Source of the DNA: Pseudoroseomonas aestuarii
GTDB taxonomy: Bacteria > Pseudomonadota > Alphaproteobacteria > Acetobacterales > Acetobacteraceae
Length of the DNA stretch: 64,000 bases
NCBI RefSeq assembly: GCF_042651065.1
Contig: NZ_JBHSCH010000005.1
Coordinates: 1 to 64,000 of the forward strand
Direction: 5' to 3'
The position numbers were made by a program, and so were the translations under genes. Of this stretch, positions 51,538-60,096 are shown piece by piece; position 1 is the first letter of the stretch; every line of letters begins with the position of its first letter. Under the pieces are notes generated by a model. That model had not been told where the DNA came from. It saw only the letters and a list, made by a program, of their open reading frames with translations, and did not search any database.

Positions 51538-52257
51538 TTATTGGTCCACGACGGTGGTGAAGCGGCCCTCGCCCTGCATCACGGCGGTGAAGGCACCCTG
51601 CTCGTGGATGTTGAAGACGATGATCGGCAGCTTGTTCTCGCGCGCCAGGCTGATCGCGGCGGCGTCCATCACCGCCAGGTCGCGCGCCAGCATGTCGAGG
51701 TAGGTGAGCGTGACGTAGCGCTCGGCATTCGGGTTCTTGCGCGGGTCGGCGGAATAGACGCCATCGACCTGCGTGCCCTTGAACAGGGCGTCGCAGCGCA
51801 TCTCGGCGGCGCGCAGCGCGGCGGCGGTGTCGGTGGTGAAGAAGGGGTTGCCCGAGCCGGCGGCGAAGATCACCACCCGCCCCTTCTCCATGTGCCGCTC
51901 CGCCCGGCGGCGGATGAAGGGCTCGCAGACGCTGCTCATCGGGATGGCGGACTGCACGCGGGTGGGCACCCCGGCCCGCTCCAGCGCGCTCTGCATGGCC
52001 AGCGCGTTCATCACGGTGGCCAGCATGCCCATGCTGTCCGCCTGCGCGCGCTCCATGCCGGAGGAGGCGCCGGCCACGCCGCGGAAGATGTTGCCACCCC
52101 CCACCACCACGCAGACCTCGACCCCGAGCGCCACCACGCCCTTGATGTCCTGGGCGATGGCGCGGACCGTGGCGTTGTCCAGCCCGTAGTCGCGCGTCCC
52201 CATCAGCGCCTCGCCCGAGAGCTTCAGCAGGACACGCTTGTAGATCGGGCTCGACAT
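51538..52257 (-). CDS. pyrH: UMP kinase
   Basis: Phosphorylates UMP to UDP; bacterial hexameric amino-acid-kinase-fold enzyme. The ATG at 52257 (M-S-S-P-I-Y-K-R-V-L-L-K-L-S-G-E-A-L) gives 239 residues. G-G-G-N-I-F-R-G, D-S-M-G-M-L-A-T-V-M-N-A and F-T-T-D-T-A-A-A-L-R are conserved. A hairpin lies in the 224-base gap between tsf and pyrH, so pyrH may have its own promoter. Confidence 0.97.
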   Translation of the reverse strand: MSSPIYKRVLLKLSGEALMGTRDYGLDNATVRAIAQDIKGVVALGVEVCVVVGGGNIFRGVAGASSGMERAQADSMGMLATVMNALAMQSALERAGVPTRVQSAIPMSSVCEPFIRRRAERHMEKGRVVIFAAGSGNPFFTTDTAAALRAAEMRCDALFKGTQVDGVYSADPRKNPNAERYVTLTYLDMLARDLAVMDAAAISLARENKLPIIVFNIHEQGAFTAVMQGEGRFTTVVDQ

Positions 52258-52427
52258 CGGTTCGATTCCAGCATCAGGGGGCAGGGTGCGCAGGAGCGCG
52301 GCACGATAGGCAGCGGGCCGGTGCGCGGCAAGCACACGGCATCGGGAGTGTGGCACTTCCCGGCCGCTCCGGCGGGAAATCGCACATCCCGCGCGGCTGG
52401 CGCCGCAGCGGTATGCGGATGCGGAAA

Positions 52428-52462
52428 GGCGGGAGCGACGGCCGCATGGCCGTGCCCCCGCC
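52428..52462 (-). terminator. Hairpin terminator after tsf
   Basis: A long stem, with ACGGCC-GCAT-GGCCGT at its centre and GGCGGG/CCCGCC outside, one mismatch and a short bulge. On the minus strand it is followed by TTTCC. It ends the rpsB-tsf unit about 20 bases after the tsf stop. Confidence 0.6.
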
Positions 52463-52481
52463 CCTTCCTGTCAGGCGCGGA

Positions 52482-53393
52482 TCAGACCGTGCCGGCGGCC
52501 GCCGCGACCTCGGCGGCGAAGTCGCTGCTCTGCTTCTCGATGCCCTCGCCGAGCTGGAAGCGGGCGAAGCCCGTCAGCTTGGCGCCGGCCTTCTGCACCA
52601 CGGCCTTCACGCGGCTCTCGCCGTCATGCACCCAGACCTGCTCCAGCAGCACCACTTCCTCGTAGTACTTGCGGATGCGGCCCTCGACCATCTTCTCGAT
52701 GACGGCGGGGGGCTTGCCGGAGGCCTGGGCCTGCTCGGTCAGCACCGACCGCTCGCGCTCCAGGGCGGAGCTGTCCACCGCGGAGATGTCGAGCGCCTCC
52801 GGGCGGGTGGCGGCGACGTGCATGCCGATCTGGCGGCCCAGCGTCTCCAGCGCCTCGATCTCCGAGGCGGCCTCGAGCGCCACGACCACGCCGATCTTGC
52901 CCAGGCCCGGCTTCACCGCCGAGTGGACATAGGTCGCCACCGCGCCGGACGGCACGGTGAAGCGCTTGGCGCGGCGGATCGTCATGTTCTCGCCGATGGT
53001 GGCGATCAGGCGGGTCAGCTCGTCCTGCACCGTGTGGGTGGTGCCGGGGTAGGTGGCCGCCTTCAGGGCCTCCACATCCTCGCCCACCGAGAGGACCAGG
53101 CCGGCCACCTCGGAGACGAAGTTCTGGAACAGCTCGTTGCGCGCCACGAAGTCGGTCTCGGCGTTCACCTCGACCATGCCGGCCACCTGCGGGCCGGTGG
53201 CGGTGCCGATCAGCCCTTCGGCGGCCACGCGGCCGGACTTCTTGGCGGCGGCGGCAAGGCCCTTCTTGCGCAGCCAGTCGATGGCGGCCTCGGTGTCGCC
53301 ACCGTTCTCCACCAGCGCCTTCTTGCAGTCCATCATGCCGGCGCCGGTCTTTTCGCGCAGCTCGCGCACCATCGCGGCGGTGATCTCAGCCAT
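52482..53393 (-). CDS. tsf: Translation elongation factor Ts
   Basis: Nucleotide-exchange factor for EF-Tu. The 303 residues begin with the UBA-like domain and signature V-R-E-L-R-E-K-T-G-A-G-M-M-D-C-K-K-A-L. N-A-E-T-D-F-V-A-R-N follows, then two core subdomains, with K-P-P-A-V-I-E-K-M-V-E-G-R near the C-terminus. It is directly behind rpsB (41-base gap). Confidence 0.97.
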   Translation of the reverse strand: MAEITAAMVRELREKTGAGMMDCKKALVENGGDTEAAIDWLRKKGLAAAAKKSGRVAAEGLIGTATGPQVAGMVEVNAETDFVARNELFQNFVSEVAGLVLSVGEDVEALKAATYPGTTHTVQDELTRLIATIGENMTIRRAKRFTVPSGAVATYVHSAVKPGLGKIGVVVALEAASEIEALETLGRQIGMHVAATRPEALDISAVDSSALERERSVLTEQAQASGKPPAVIEKMVEGRIRKYYEEVVLLEQVWVHDGESRVKAVVQKAGAKLTGFARFQLGEGIEKQSSDFAAEVAAAAGTV

Positions 53394-53434
53394 GGGGATG
53401 CTCCTGTCTCGCGGTCTGGTTCAGGCGGTCTGCG

Positions 53435-54283
53435 TCAGGCCTGGGGCGCCACCGGCGCGTCCGGGCCGCCAACGGCCGCCTCGGCCTCGGCCACCGCCGC
53501 GCCCTCGACACCCTCGGCCACGGCGCCGTCGATGCCCGCCAGGTCGTCGACCGGCAGGTCCTCGCCCGCGCCGATGTCGACGCCGGAGGCCTGCAGCTCG
53601 GCGCTGATGCCGTCGAACACGGCGGCGGCCATCAGGTCGCAATACAGGTTGATGGCGCGGATGGCGTCGTCATTGCCCGGGATCGGGAAGGCCACGCCCT
53701 CCGGATCGGCGTTCGAGTCGACCACGGCGACAACCGGGATGCCGAGCTTGTTGGCCTCCTCGATCGCCAGCTTCTCCTTCACCACGTCGATGACGAAGAT
53801 GATGTCCGGCAGGCCGCCCATCTCGCGGATGCCGCCCAGCGCGCGGTCGAGCTTCTCGCGCTCGCGCGTCAGCATCAGGACTTCCTTCTTGGTGAGGCCC
53901 TGGGTGTTGCCGCCGAGCTGCTCGTCCATCTGCTTCAGGCGCTTGATGGAGCCGGTGATGGTCTTCCAGTTGGTCAGCATGCCGCCGAGCCAACGGTGGT
54001 TGACGTAGTACTGGCCGCAGCGGGTCGCGGCCTCGGCCACGTACTCGGCGGCGGACTTCTTGGTGCCGACGAACAGCACGCGGCCACCGCCGGCCACCAC
54101 GTCGCGCACGGTGCGCAGCGCGCGGTCCAGCATCGGCACGGTCTGCTGCAGGTCCAGGATGTGCACCTGGTTGCGCACGCCGAAGATGTACGGCGCCATC
54201 CGCGGGTTCCAGCGGCGGGTGTGGTGGCCAAAGTGGACACCGGCCTCGAGCAGCTGGCGCAGGGAAACTTCGGGCATCGCCAT
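53435..54283 (-). CDS. rpsB: 30S ribosomal protein S2
   Basis: Small-subunit protein. The 282 residues have the S2 core: L-L-E-A-G-V-H-F-G-H-H-T-R-R-W-N-P-R-M, V-N-H-R-W-L-G-G-M-L-T-N-W and I-P-V-V-A-V-V-D-S-N-A-D-P. An acidic Ala/Gly/Glu-rich extension of about 50 residues ends the protein, which is longer than E. coli S2 (241). The start is 54283 or the in-frame ATG at 54277. A candidate promoter and a hairpin-containing leader lie upstream. Confidence 0.97.
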   Translation of the reverse strand: MAMPEVSLRQLLEAGVHFGHHTRRWNPRMAPYIFGVRNQVHILDLQQTVPMLDRALRTVRDVVAGGGRVLFVGTKKSAAEYVAEAATRCGQYYVNHRWLGGMLTNWKTITGSIKRLKQMDEQLGGNTQGLTKKEVLMLTREREKLDRALGGIREMGGLPDIIFVIDVVKEKLAIEEANKLGIPVVAVVDSNADPEGVAFPIPGNDDAIRAINLYCDLMAAAVFDGISAELQASGVDIGAGEDLPVDDLAGIDGAVAEGVEGAAVAEAEAAVGGPDAPVAPQA

Positions 54284-54331
54284 GGGGGCGGTCCTTCACG
54301 TCACGTCCGGTTGAGCCTCCGCGGCGCTAAG

Positions 54332-54350
54332 CCCGGGATGTCTCCCCGGG
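54332..54350 (-). promoter_or_regulatory. Hairpin in the rpsB leader
   Basis: CCCGGG (54332-54337) pairs with CCCGGG (54345-54350) around a 7-base loop, about 50 bases before the rpsB start. S2 autoregulates rpsB-tsf in other bacteria, so this is a candidate regulatory element only. Confidence 0.35.
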
Positions 54351-54434
54351 ACCGGACCCTGCTCGCCCGGAGACGGAAGGGCGCACCGCGTGCGGAATGA
54401 CCGGCCTGGGGAACGGACCCGGGCCGGCGCGGGC

Positions 54435-54463
54435 CATATGGCGCAACCGGCGCCCCGCCGCAA
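54435..54463 (-). promoter_or_regulatory. Candidate rpsB-tsf promoter
   Basis: On the minus strand, TTGCGG (54463-54458) and CATATG (54440-54435) are separated by 17 bases. They lie in the dnaE-rpsB gap and would give a leader of about 145 bases. Confidence 0.4.
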
Positions 54464-54511
54464 GCCCTATCGGCCCTGCCGCCCCCTGCCCGCAGGCTGC
54501 GGCCCGGGGCG

Positions 54512-57500
54512 TCAGCCCGGCGGCGCGGAGAGCGCGACCACGCCGGGCAGCACCTTCATCTCCTGCGTCAGCCGGGGCGAGACGTTCCAGCGGCCGGGCA
54601 GCATCACCTCCACCTCCTGCCCCTCGGCGAGGCGCGGCACCAGGATGACGGTGCCCTTGCCCTGTCCCTCGCGCGCCAGCAGGGCGCGGATCGGCTCCAC
54701 CGCCGCCATGTCCTCGATGCCGAGGCGCAGCATCTGCCCCACCCCGCTCGCCGCCTTGTCGAGCGATTCCACGGCCTGGGCGGTCAGGCGCAGGTTCTCG
54801 CCATCCATCCGCGCCTCGGCCGTGATCAGCAGCGCGGTGCCCTCCACCAGCAGGGGCCGGTTCTTCAGCAGCGTCTCGGAGAACAGCGTCACCTCCACGC
54901 TGCCGGAGGAATCGGAGAGCCGCACCCAGGCCATGCGGCTGCCGGTGCGGGTGGTGCGCTCCTTGCTGTTCACCACCGTGCCGGCGATCTTGAGCATGCC
55001 CGCCCCCGCCTCGGCCCGCATCTGGAGCTGGGCAATGGGCGTGGTGCGCAGCTTGCGCAGCACCTCCTTGTAGGTATCGAGCGGGTGGGCGGAGAGGTGG
55101 AAGCCCACCGCCTCCGCCTCCTGGCTCAGCCGCTCGAGTTCCGGCCATTCGTTCACCTGCGGCATGCGCAGCGGCTCGGGCTTCGCATCCCCGCCGCCGA
55201 ACAGGCCGATCTGGCTGGAGGTCCGCTCCTCGGCGGCCGCCTGGGCGCGGCGCAGGATCACCTCGGCGCTCGCGGTCATCCGGGCCCGGTTCTTCTCCAG
55301 GCTGTCGAAGGCGCCGGCGCGGGCCAGGTTCTCCAGCTGCATCTTGTTCAGCAGCTTGGGGTCCACGCGCTGGGCGAAGTCGGCGATGGAGCGGAACGGC
55401 CCCTTCCCGTCCCGCGCCTTCACCATGTCCTTCATCGCCTGCATGCCGACGCGCTTCACCGCGGCCAGGGCGAAGCGGATGCAGGGCTTGCCGTCCTCCT
55501 CCCGGATCTCGGTGCGGAAATCGGCGGCCGAGCGGTTCACGTCCGGCGGCAGCACGGGGATGCCGAGGCGGGCGGCCTCCTGCATGTGGTTGGCCAGCTT
55601 CTCCGTCTTGTCCATGTCGAAGGTCATGGAGGCGGCCAGGAAGGCCACCGGGTAGTTCGCCTTGAGATAGGCCGTGTGATAGGCGACCAGCGCATAGGCC
55701 GCGGCGTGCGACTTGTTGAAGCCGTATTCCGCGAACTTCTCCATCAGGTCGAAGATCTCGCCCGCCTTGGCCTCCGGCACGCCGTTCCTCACCGCGCCAT
55801 CGACGAAGATCTTGCGCTGCGCCTCCATCTCGGAGCGGATCTTCTTGCCCATGGCGCGGCGCAGCAGGTCGGCGCCGCCGAGGCTGTAGCCGGCCACGTC
55901 CTGGCTGATCTGCATGACCTGCTCCTGGTAGACCAGGATGCCGTAGGTCTCCTCGACCAGGTGGCGCATGGCCGGGTGCACCGGCTCCCAGGGCTCGCCA
56001 TGCTTGCGGGCGCAATAGGCCGGGATGTTGGCCATCGGGCCGGGGCGGTAGAGCGAGACGGCGGCGATCAGGTCCTCGAAGCGGTCGGGGCGCATCATGC
56101 GCAGGCAGTCCCGCATGCCCTGGCCTTCGAACTGGAACACCCCGGCGGAATCGCCGCGCGCCAGCATCTCGTAGGTCTTCCTGTCGTCCAGCGGCAGGGT
56201 GGCGAGGTCGATCTCGATGCCCTGCTCGGCCAGCATCTCAACCGCCCGCTGCAGCACGGTGAGCGTCTTGAGGCCGAGGAAGTCGAACTTCACCAGGGAG
56301 GCGTTCTCCACGTACTTCATGGAGTACTGCGTCACCAGCATGTCCGAGCGCGGGTCGCGGTAGAGCGCCACCGTGTCAATCAGCGGCTTGCGGCCGATCA
56401 CCACGCCCGCCGCGTGGGTGGAGGCGTTGCGGTAGAGCCCCTCCAGCACCAGGGCGGTCTCCATCAGCCGCTCCACCGTCTCGTCCGCCTCGCGCATCTC
56501 CTGCAGCCGCGGCTCGCCGTCGATCGCCTGCTGCAGCGTGACGGGCTTGGCCGGGTTGAACGGGATCAGCTCGGCGATCTTGTTCACCTGGCCATAGGGC
56601 ATGCCCATGACGCGGCCGACATCGCGCACCACCGCCTTGGCCTGGAGGCGGCCGAAGGTGATGATCTGCGCCACCCGGTCCTCGCCATATTCGCGGCGGA
56701 CATACTGGATCACCTCGTCCCGCCGCTCCTGGCAGAAGTCGATGTCGAAATCCGGCATCGAGACGCGCTCGGGGTTGAGGAAGCGCTCGAAGAGCAGGCC
56801 GAAGCGCAGCGGGTCGAGGTCGGTGATCAGCAGCGCCCAGGCGGCGACCGAGCCGGCGCCCGAGCCGCGCCCCGGCCCCACCGGGATGCCCTGCCCCTTC
56901 GCCCACTGGATGAAGTCCGCCACGATCAGGAAGTAGCCCGAGAAGCCCATCTTCTCGATCACGTCCAGTTCGAAGGTCAGCCGGTCGCGGTAGACGGCGC
57001 GGGCCTCCGGCGTGGCGGGGGTGCCCTGGGCGTCGAGCCGCGCCTCCAGGCCGCGGGCGGCCATGTCGCGCACCGTCTCGGCCTCGGTCATGCCGGGCTG
57101 CACCTTGGGGCAGATGGGCAGCTCCGGCTTGCGGCTCTCGGCCATGATGGCGCAGCGGCGGGCGATGGCCAGGGTGTTGTCGCAGGCCTCCGGCAGGTCG
57201 GCGAAGAGGCGGCGCATCTCCACGGCCGACTTGAAGTAGTGCTCGGCGGTCAGGCGGCGGCGGTCGGGCTCGGCCAGGGTCCGCCCCTCGGCGATGCAGA
57301 GCAGCGCGTCATGCGCCTCGTACATGCCGGATTTGGCGAAGTAGACATCGTTGCCGGCGACGATCGGCAGCCCGGCGGCATCGGCCAGCGCCACCAGGGC
57401 GGGGTCCAGCCCGCGCTCCACCTCCAGCCCGTGCCGGGTCAGCTCCACCGCCAGCCGGTCGCCGAAGCTCTCCTTCAGCGCGTCCAGCAGGTGCCGCGCG

Positions 57501-57967
57501 GCGTCGCGCCTGCCCTCCTGCAGCAGCCGCCCCAGCGGGCCGCAGGTGCCGCCCGTCAGCAGGAACACCCCCTCCGCGTGCTGCTGCAGCAATTCCAGCG
57601 TGATGGCCGGCTTGCCCGACGGATCGTCCCGCAGGAAGCCGTGCGAGGAGAGGCGCTGCACATTCTCCAGCCCCTGCGCGTTGGTGGCCAGCGCCACCAC
57701 GCAATCCGGCGCCAGGCGCAGCACCTCGGGGCGCGGGTCGGCGGCGGAGCGGGAGAGCCAGAGCTGGCAGCCCATGATGGGCTGCACCCCCTTGCCGGCG
57801 CAGGCCTTGGCGAACTCCAGCGCGCCGAACATGTTGGCCGTGTCGGTCAGCGCCACGGCCGGCTGGCCGTCCGCCCGCGCCAGCTCGGCCAGCTTCTCCG
57901 CCTTGATCGCCCCCTCGGCCAGGGAATAGGCGGAATGGGTGTGCAGATGGACGAAGCTGTCGGTCAT
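54512..57967 (-). CDS. dnaE: DNA polymerase III alpha subunit
   Basis: Replicative polymerase, 1151 residues. The N-terminal PHP domain begins F-V-H-L-H-T-H-S-A-Y-S. The polymerase palm has G-P-G-R-G-S-G-A-G-S and the catalytic aspartates in P-D-F-D-I-D-F. Fingers, a helix-hairpin-helix region (about 830-890) and an OB fold (about 985-1065; K-I-A-G-T-V-V-N-S-K-E-R) follow. This is the DnaE1 type. Its epsilon partner dnaQ is elsewhere in the window. It is the first gene of the long minus-strand run. Confidence 0.97.
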   Translation of the reverse strand: MTDSFVHLHTHSAYSLAEGAIKAEKLAELARADGQPAVALTDTANMFGALEFAKACAGKGVQPIMGCQLWLSRSAADPRPEVLRLAPDCVVALATNAQGLENVQRLSSHGFLRDDPSGKPAITLELLQQHAEGVFLLTGGTCGPLGRLLQEGRRDAARHLLDALKESFGDRLAVELTRHGLEVERGLDPALVALADAAGLPIVAGNDVYFAKSGMYEAHDALLCIAEGRTLAEPDRRRLTAEHYFKSAVEMRRLFADLPEACDNTLAIARRCAIMAESRKPELPICPKVQPGMTEAETVRDMAARGLEARLDAQGTPATPEARAVYRDRLTFELDVIEKMGFSGYFLIVADFIQWAKGQGIPVGPGRGSGAGSVAAWALLITDLDPLRFGLLFERFLNPERVSMPDFDIDFCQERRDEVIQYVRREYGEDRVAQIITFGRLQAKAVVRDVGRVMGMPYGQVNKIAELIPFNPAKPVTLQQAIDGEPRLQEMREADETVERLMETALVLEGLYRNASTHAAGVVIGRKPLIDTVALYRDPRSDMLVTQYSMKYVENASLVKFDFLGLKTLTVLQRAVEMLAEQGIEIDLATLPLDDRKTYEMLARGDSAGVFQFEGQGMRDCLRMMRPDRFEDLIAAVSLYRPGPMANIPAYCARKHGEPWEPVHPAMRHLVEETYGILVYQEQVMQISQDVAGYSLGGADLLRRAMGKKIRSEMEAQRKIFVDGAVRNGVPEAKAGEIFDLMEKFAEYGFNKSHAAAYALVAYHTAYLKANYPVAFLAASMTFDMDKTEKLANHMQEAARLGIPVLPPDVNRSAADFRTEIREEDGKPCIRFALAAVKRVGMQAMKDMVKARDGKGPFRSIADFAQRVDPKLLNKMQLENLARAGAFDSLEKNRARMTASAEVILRRAQAAAEERTSSQIGLFGGGDAKPEPLRMPQVNEWPELERLSQEAEAVGFHLSAHPLDTYKEVLRKLRTTPIAQLQMRAEAGAGMLKIAGTVVNSKERTTRTGSRMAWVRLSDSSGSVEVTLFSETLLKNRPLLVEGTALLITAEARMDGENLRLTAQAVESLDKAASGVGQMLRLGIEDMAAVEPIRALLAREGQGKGTVILVPRLAEGQEVEVMLPGRWNVSPRLTQEMKVLPGVVALSAPPG

Positions 57968-58102
57968 GCCGCCTTTCTAGCACGGCCGCCCCGGCGGCGG
58001 GATGGCCCAGCCGGGCCGGGCGGCCATGCGCCGGCCACCCCGCCCCTGGCCGAGACAGCGGGAAGCGCCTATCTCCGCCGCCATGCGGCAGGGAGCGCGG
58101 CG

Positions 58103-58366
58103 ATGAACTGGTTCACCGGCTTTGTGGTCTATTTCCTGGTCTGGTGGACGGTGCTCTTCGCCGTGCTGCCGATCGGCGTTCAGCCCGACAGCGAGGGCGA
58201 CACCGCCACGGGCGGCTGGCGCGGTGCGCCGCAGGCGCCCGGCCTGCTGAAGAAGGCGCTCCTGACCACCCTCATCTCGGCCGTCATCTGGGCCGGGCTG
58301 GCATGGGTGATCAACAGCCCCTGGCTGAGCTTCCGCGAAGGCTGGCTGGCCATGCCTACTAATTAG
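58103..58366 (+). CDS. DUF1467 family membrane protein
   Basis: An 87-residue inner-membrane protein. It starts M-N-W-F-T-G-F-V-V-Y-F-L-V-W-W-T and has two helices (about 5-25 and 52-72) flanking a polar loop with G-V-Q-P-D-S-E-G and a K-K-A-L-L-T-T motif. This is the pattern of the alphaproteobacterial DUF1467 family, often found next to proS. Function is unknown. It is divergent from dnaE. Confidence 0.88.
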   Translation: MNWFTGFVVYFLVWWTVLFAVLPIGVQPDSEGDTATGGWRGAPQAPGLLKKALLTTLISAVIWAGLAWVINSPWLSFREGWLAMPTN

Positions 58367-58388
58367 GCTGTCAGGCCAGAAAAAGAAC

Positions 58389-58416
58389 CGCATCTGCCCG
58401 CTTTTGGGCAGATGCG
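58389..58416. terminator. Hairpin after the DUF1467 gene
   Basis: Perfect 11-bp stem (58389-58399 with 58406-58416) and a 6-base loop. On the minus strand GTTCTTTTT follows at once. On the plus strand the nearest T-run (CTATTTTTA) is about 13 bases on. It separates the DUF1467 gene from the sRNA-like locus. Confidence 0.6.
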
Positions 58417-58454
58417 TTGCAGGCGCCTATTTTTATGGCGATTGACGGGTGATT

Positions 58455-58582
58455 TTGCGTTGCGGCGCCAGAGGGGGCGCTGCACCATCAGTCCCAGGAA
58501 GAGAGCTGGTTCTCTTCCTGCCGTGTGACTGGCGTTTCCTCCCTAAACTCGGGCCGCACCTTTCGGGGTGTGGCCCTTTTTT
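58455..58582 (+). ncRNA. Candidate structured small RNA (resembles the alpha-r14/suhB sRNA type)
   Basis: A non-coding stretch with three ordered hairpins. The first is a 9-bp stem (58461-58469 with 58476-58484, one G-U pair). The second is CAGGAAGAG (58495-58503) with CTCTTCCTG (58512-58520), extended outside by CAGTC (58489-58493) with GACTG (58527-58531). The third is the terminator at 58551-58582. Between the second and third lies an unpaired TTTCCTCCCT (58535-58544), an anti-Shine-Dalgarno sequence. This is the layout I recall for trans-acting alpha-r14/suhB sRNAs. The 5' end is an estimate and no promoter was assigned. It could instead be a proS leader. Confidence 0.55.
58551..58582 (+). 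terminator. Rho-independent terminator of the sRNA-like locus
   Basis: A 10-bp stem (58551-58560 with 58567-58576, one G-U pair) and a 6-base loop, followed directly by six T (58577-58582). It is the clearest intrinsic terminator in the window. No protein-coding frame ends near it. Confidence 0.85.
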
Positions 58583-58777
58583 CTGTTTGTATCGCCCGGG
58601 CGACGACATTCCAAGCAAAAAGCCGGAACGATCATCGAAAAATGTCGCCAACCGTGAATTAATCGTATTTTTATTGCGGCGCAGCATGGAGCAAGGCACC
58701 TTGCCCCTCTCCCCCTGGCGCATCCGGCGCCGCGCCCTTACCTTCCGCCGGCCGTAGTCCGACCGGAGCTGAATCCC

Positions 58778-60088
58778 TTGCGCCTCTCCCGCGCCTTCCT
58801 GCCGACCCTCAAAGAAATCCCCGCCGAGGCCTCGATCGCCTCGCACAAGCTGATGCTGCGCGCCGGCATGATCCGGCAGACCAGCGCCGGCATCTATGCC
58901 TGGCTGCCGCTCGGCCTGCGCGTGCTGCAGAAGGTCAGCCAGATCGTGCGGGAGGAGCAGGACGCCGCCGGCGCCCAGGAGATCCTGATGCCGACGATCC
59001 AGAGCGCAGAGCTCTGGCGCCAGTCCGGCCGCTACGACGACTATGGCAAGGAGATGCTGCGCATCACGGACCGGCATGAGCGCGAGATGCTCTTCGGCCC
59101 GACCAACGAGGAAATGGTGACGGACATATTCAAGTCCTACGCCAAGTCCTACCGCGACCTGCCGCGCAACCTCTACCATATCCAGTGGAAGTTCCGGGAC
59201 GAGATCCGCCCCCGCTTCGGCGTGATGCGCGGCCGCGAGTTCCTGATGAAGGACGCCTATTCCTTCGACATCGACGCCGAGGCCGCCCGCCTCTCCTACA
59301 AGAAGATGTTCGTGGCCTATCTGCGCACCTTCGCCCGCATGGGGCTGAAGGCCATCCCGATGCGCGCGGACACCGGCCCCATCGGCGGCGACCTGTCACA
59401 CGAGTTCATCATCCTGGCCGAGACGGGCGAGAGCCAGGTCTACCTGCACAAGGACCTGCTGGAATTCGACGTGCTGGCCCAGAAGCCCGACTATGAGGGT
59501 GACCTGAACCCCACCGTCGATTTCTGGACCAGCCGCTACGCCGCCACCGACGAGATGCATGACGAGGCGGCCTGGAACGCCATCGGCGCGGAGAACCAGG
59601 TCTCGGCCCGCGGCATCGAGGTCGGCCACATCTTCTATTTCGGCGACAAGTACTCGAAGTCGATGGGCCTGACCGTGGCGGGGCCGGACGGCAACCCGCT
59701 GGTGCCGCAGATGGGCTCCTACGGCATCGGCGTCTCCCGCCTGCTTGGCGCGCTGATCGAGGCCAACCACGACGAGGCCGGCATCAAGTGGCCGGATGCC
59801 GTGGCGCCCTTCCGCTGCGCCATCCTCAACCTGAAGTCCGGCGACCTGGCGACCGACGCGCTGTGCGAGAAGCTCTACGCCTCGCTCGGCCAGGAGGCCG
59901 TGTATGACGACCGCCCCGAGCGCGCCGGCGTGAAGTTCAACGACGCCGATCTGGCGGGCTATCCCTGGCAGGCCATCATCGGCCCGCGCGGCGCCGCCAA
60001 CGGCATCATCGAGCTGAAGCGCCGCGCCACGGGCGAGCGCCAGGAGGTCTCGATCGAGGCCGCGCTGGCGCAGATCCTCGGGAAGTAA
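58778..60088 (+). CDS. proS: Prolyl-tRNA synthetase (short form without editing insertion)
   Basis: Charges tRNA-Pro. The start is TTG at 58778, supported by GGAG at 58765-58768 and by family alignment (L-R-L-S-R-A-F-L-P-T-L-K-E). The 436 residues have class II motifs: motif 1 region K-L-M-L-R-A-G-M-I-R-Q, motif 2 F-R-D-E-I-R-P-R-F-G-V-M-R-G-R-E-F and motif 3 S-Y-G-I-G-V-S-R. The roughly 180-residue INS editing domain of E. coli ProS is absent, as usual in alphaproteobacteria. An anticodon-binding domain ends the protein. AT-rich sequence at 58622-58680 may hold its promoter. lolC follows 8 bases downstream. Confidence 0.96.
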   Translation: MRLSRAFLPTLKEIPAEASIASHKLMLRAGMIRQTSAGIYAWLPLGLRVLQKVSQIVREEQDAAGAQEILMPTIQSAELWRQSGRYDDYGKEMLRITDRHEREMLFGPTNEEMVTDIFKSYAKSYRDLPRNLYHIQWKFRDEIRPRFGVMRGREFLMKDAYSFDIDAEAARLSYKKMFVAYLRTFARMGLKAIPMRADTGPIGGDLSHEFIILAETGESQVYLHKDLLEFDVLAQKPDYEGDLNPTVDFWTSRYAATDEMHDEAAWNAIGAENQVSARGIEVGHIFYFGDKYSKSMGLTVAGPDGNPLVPQMGSYGIGVSRLLGALIEANHDEAGIKWPDAVAPFRCAILNLKSGDLATDALCEKLYASLGQEAVYDDRPERAGVKFNDADLAGYPWQAIIGPRGAANGIIELKRRATGERQEVSIEAALAQILGK

Positions 60089-60096
60089 GGGGCGGC

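Noticed and set aside
58389..58777. A riboswitch or T-box controlling proS
   Set aside because: No T-box motif or known riboswitch core is visible; T-boxes are essentially absent from alphaproteobacteria. A separate sRNA fits the terminator better, though a leader cannot be excluded.
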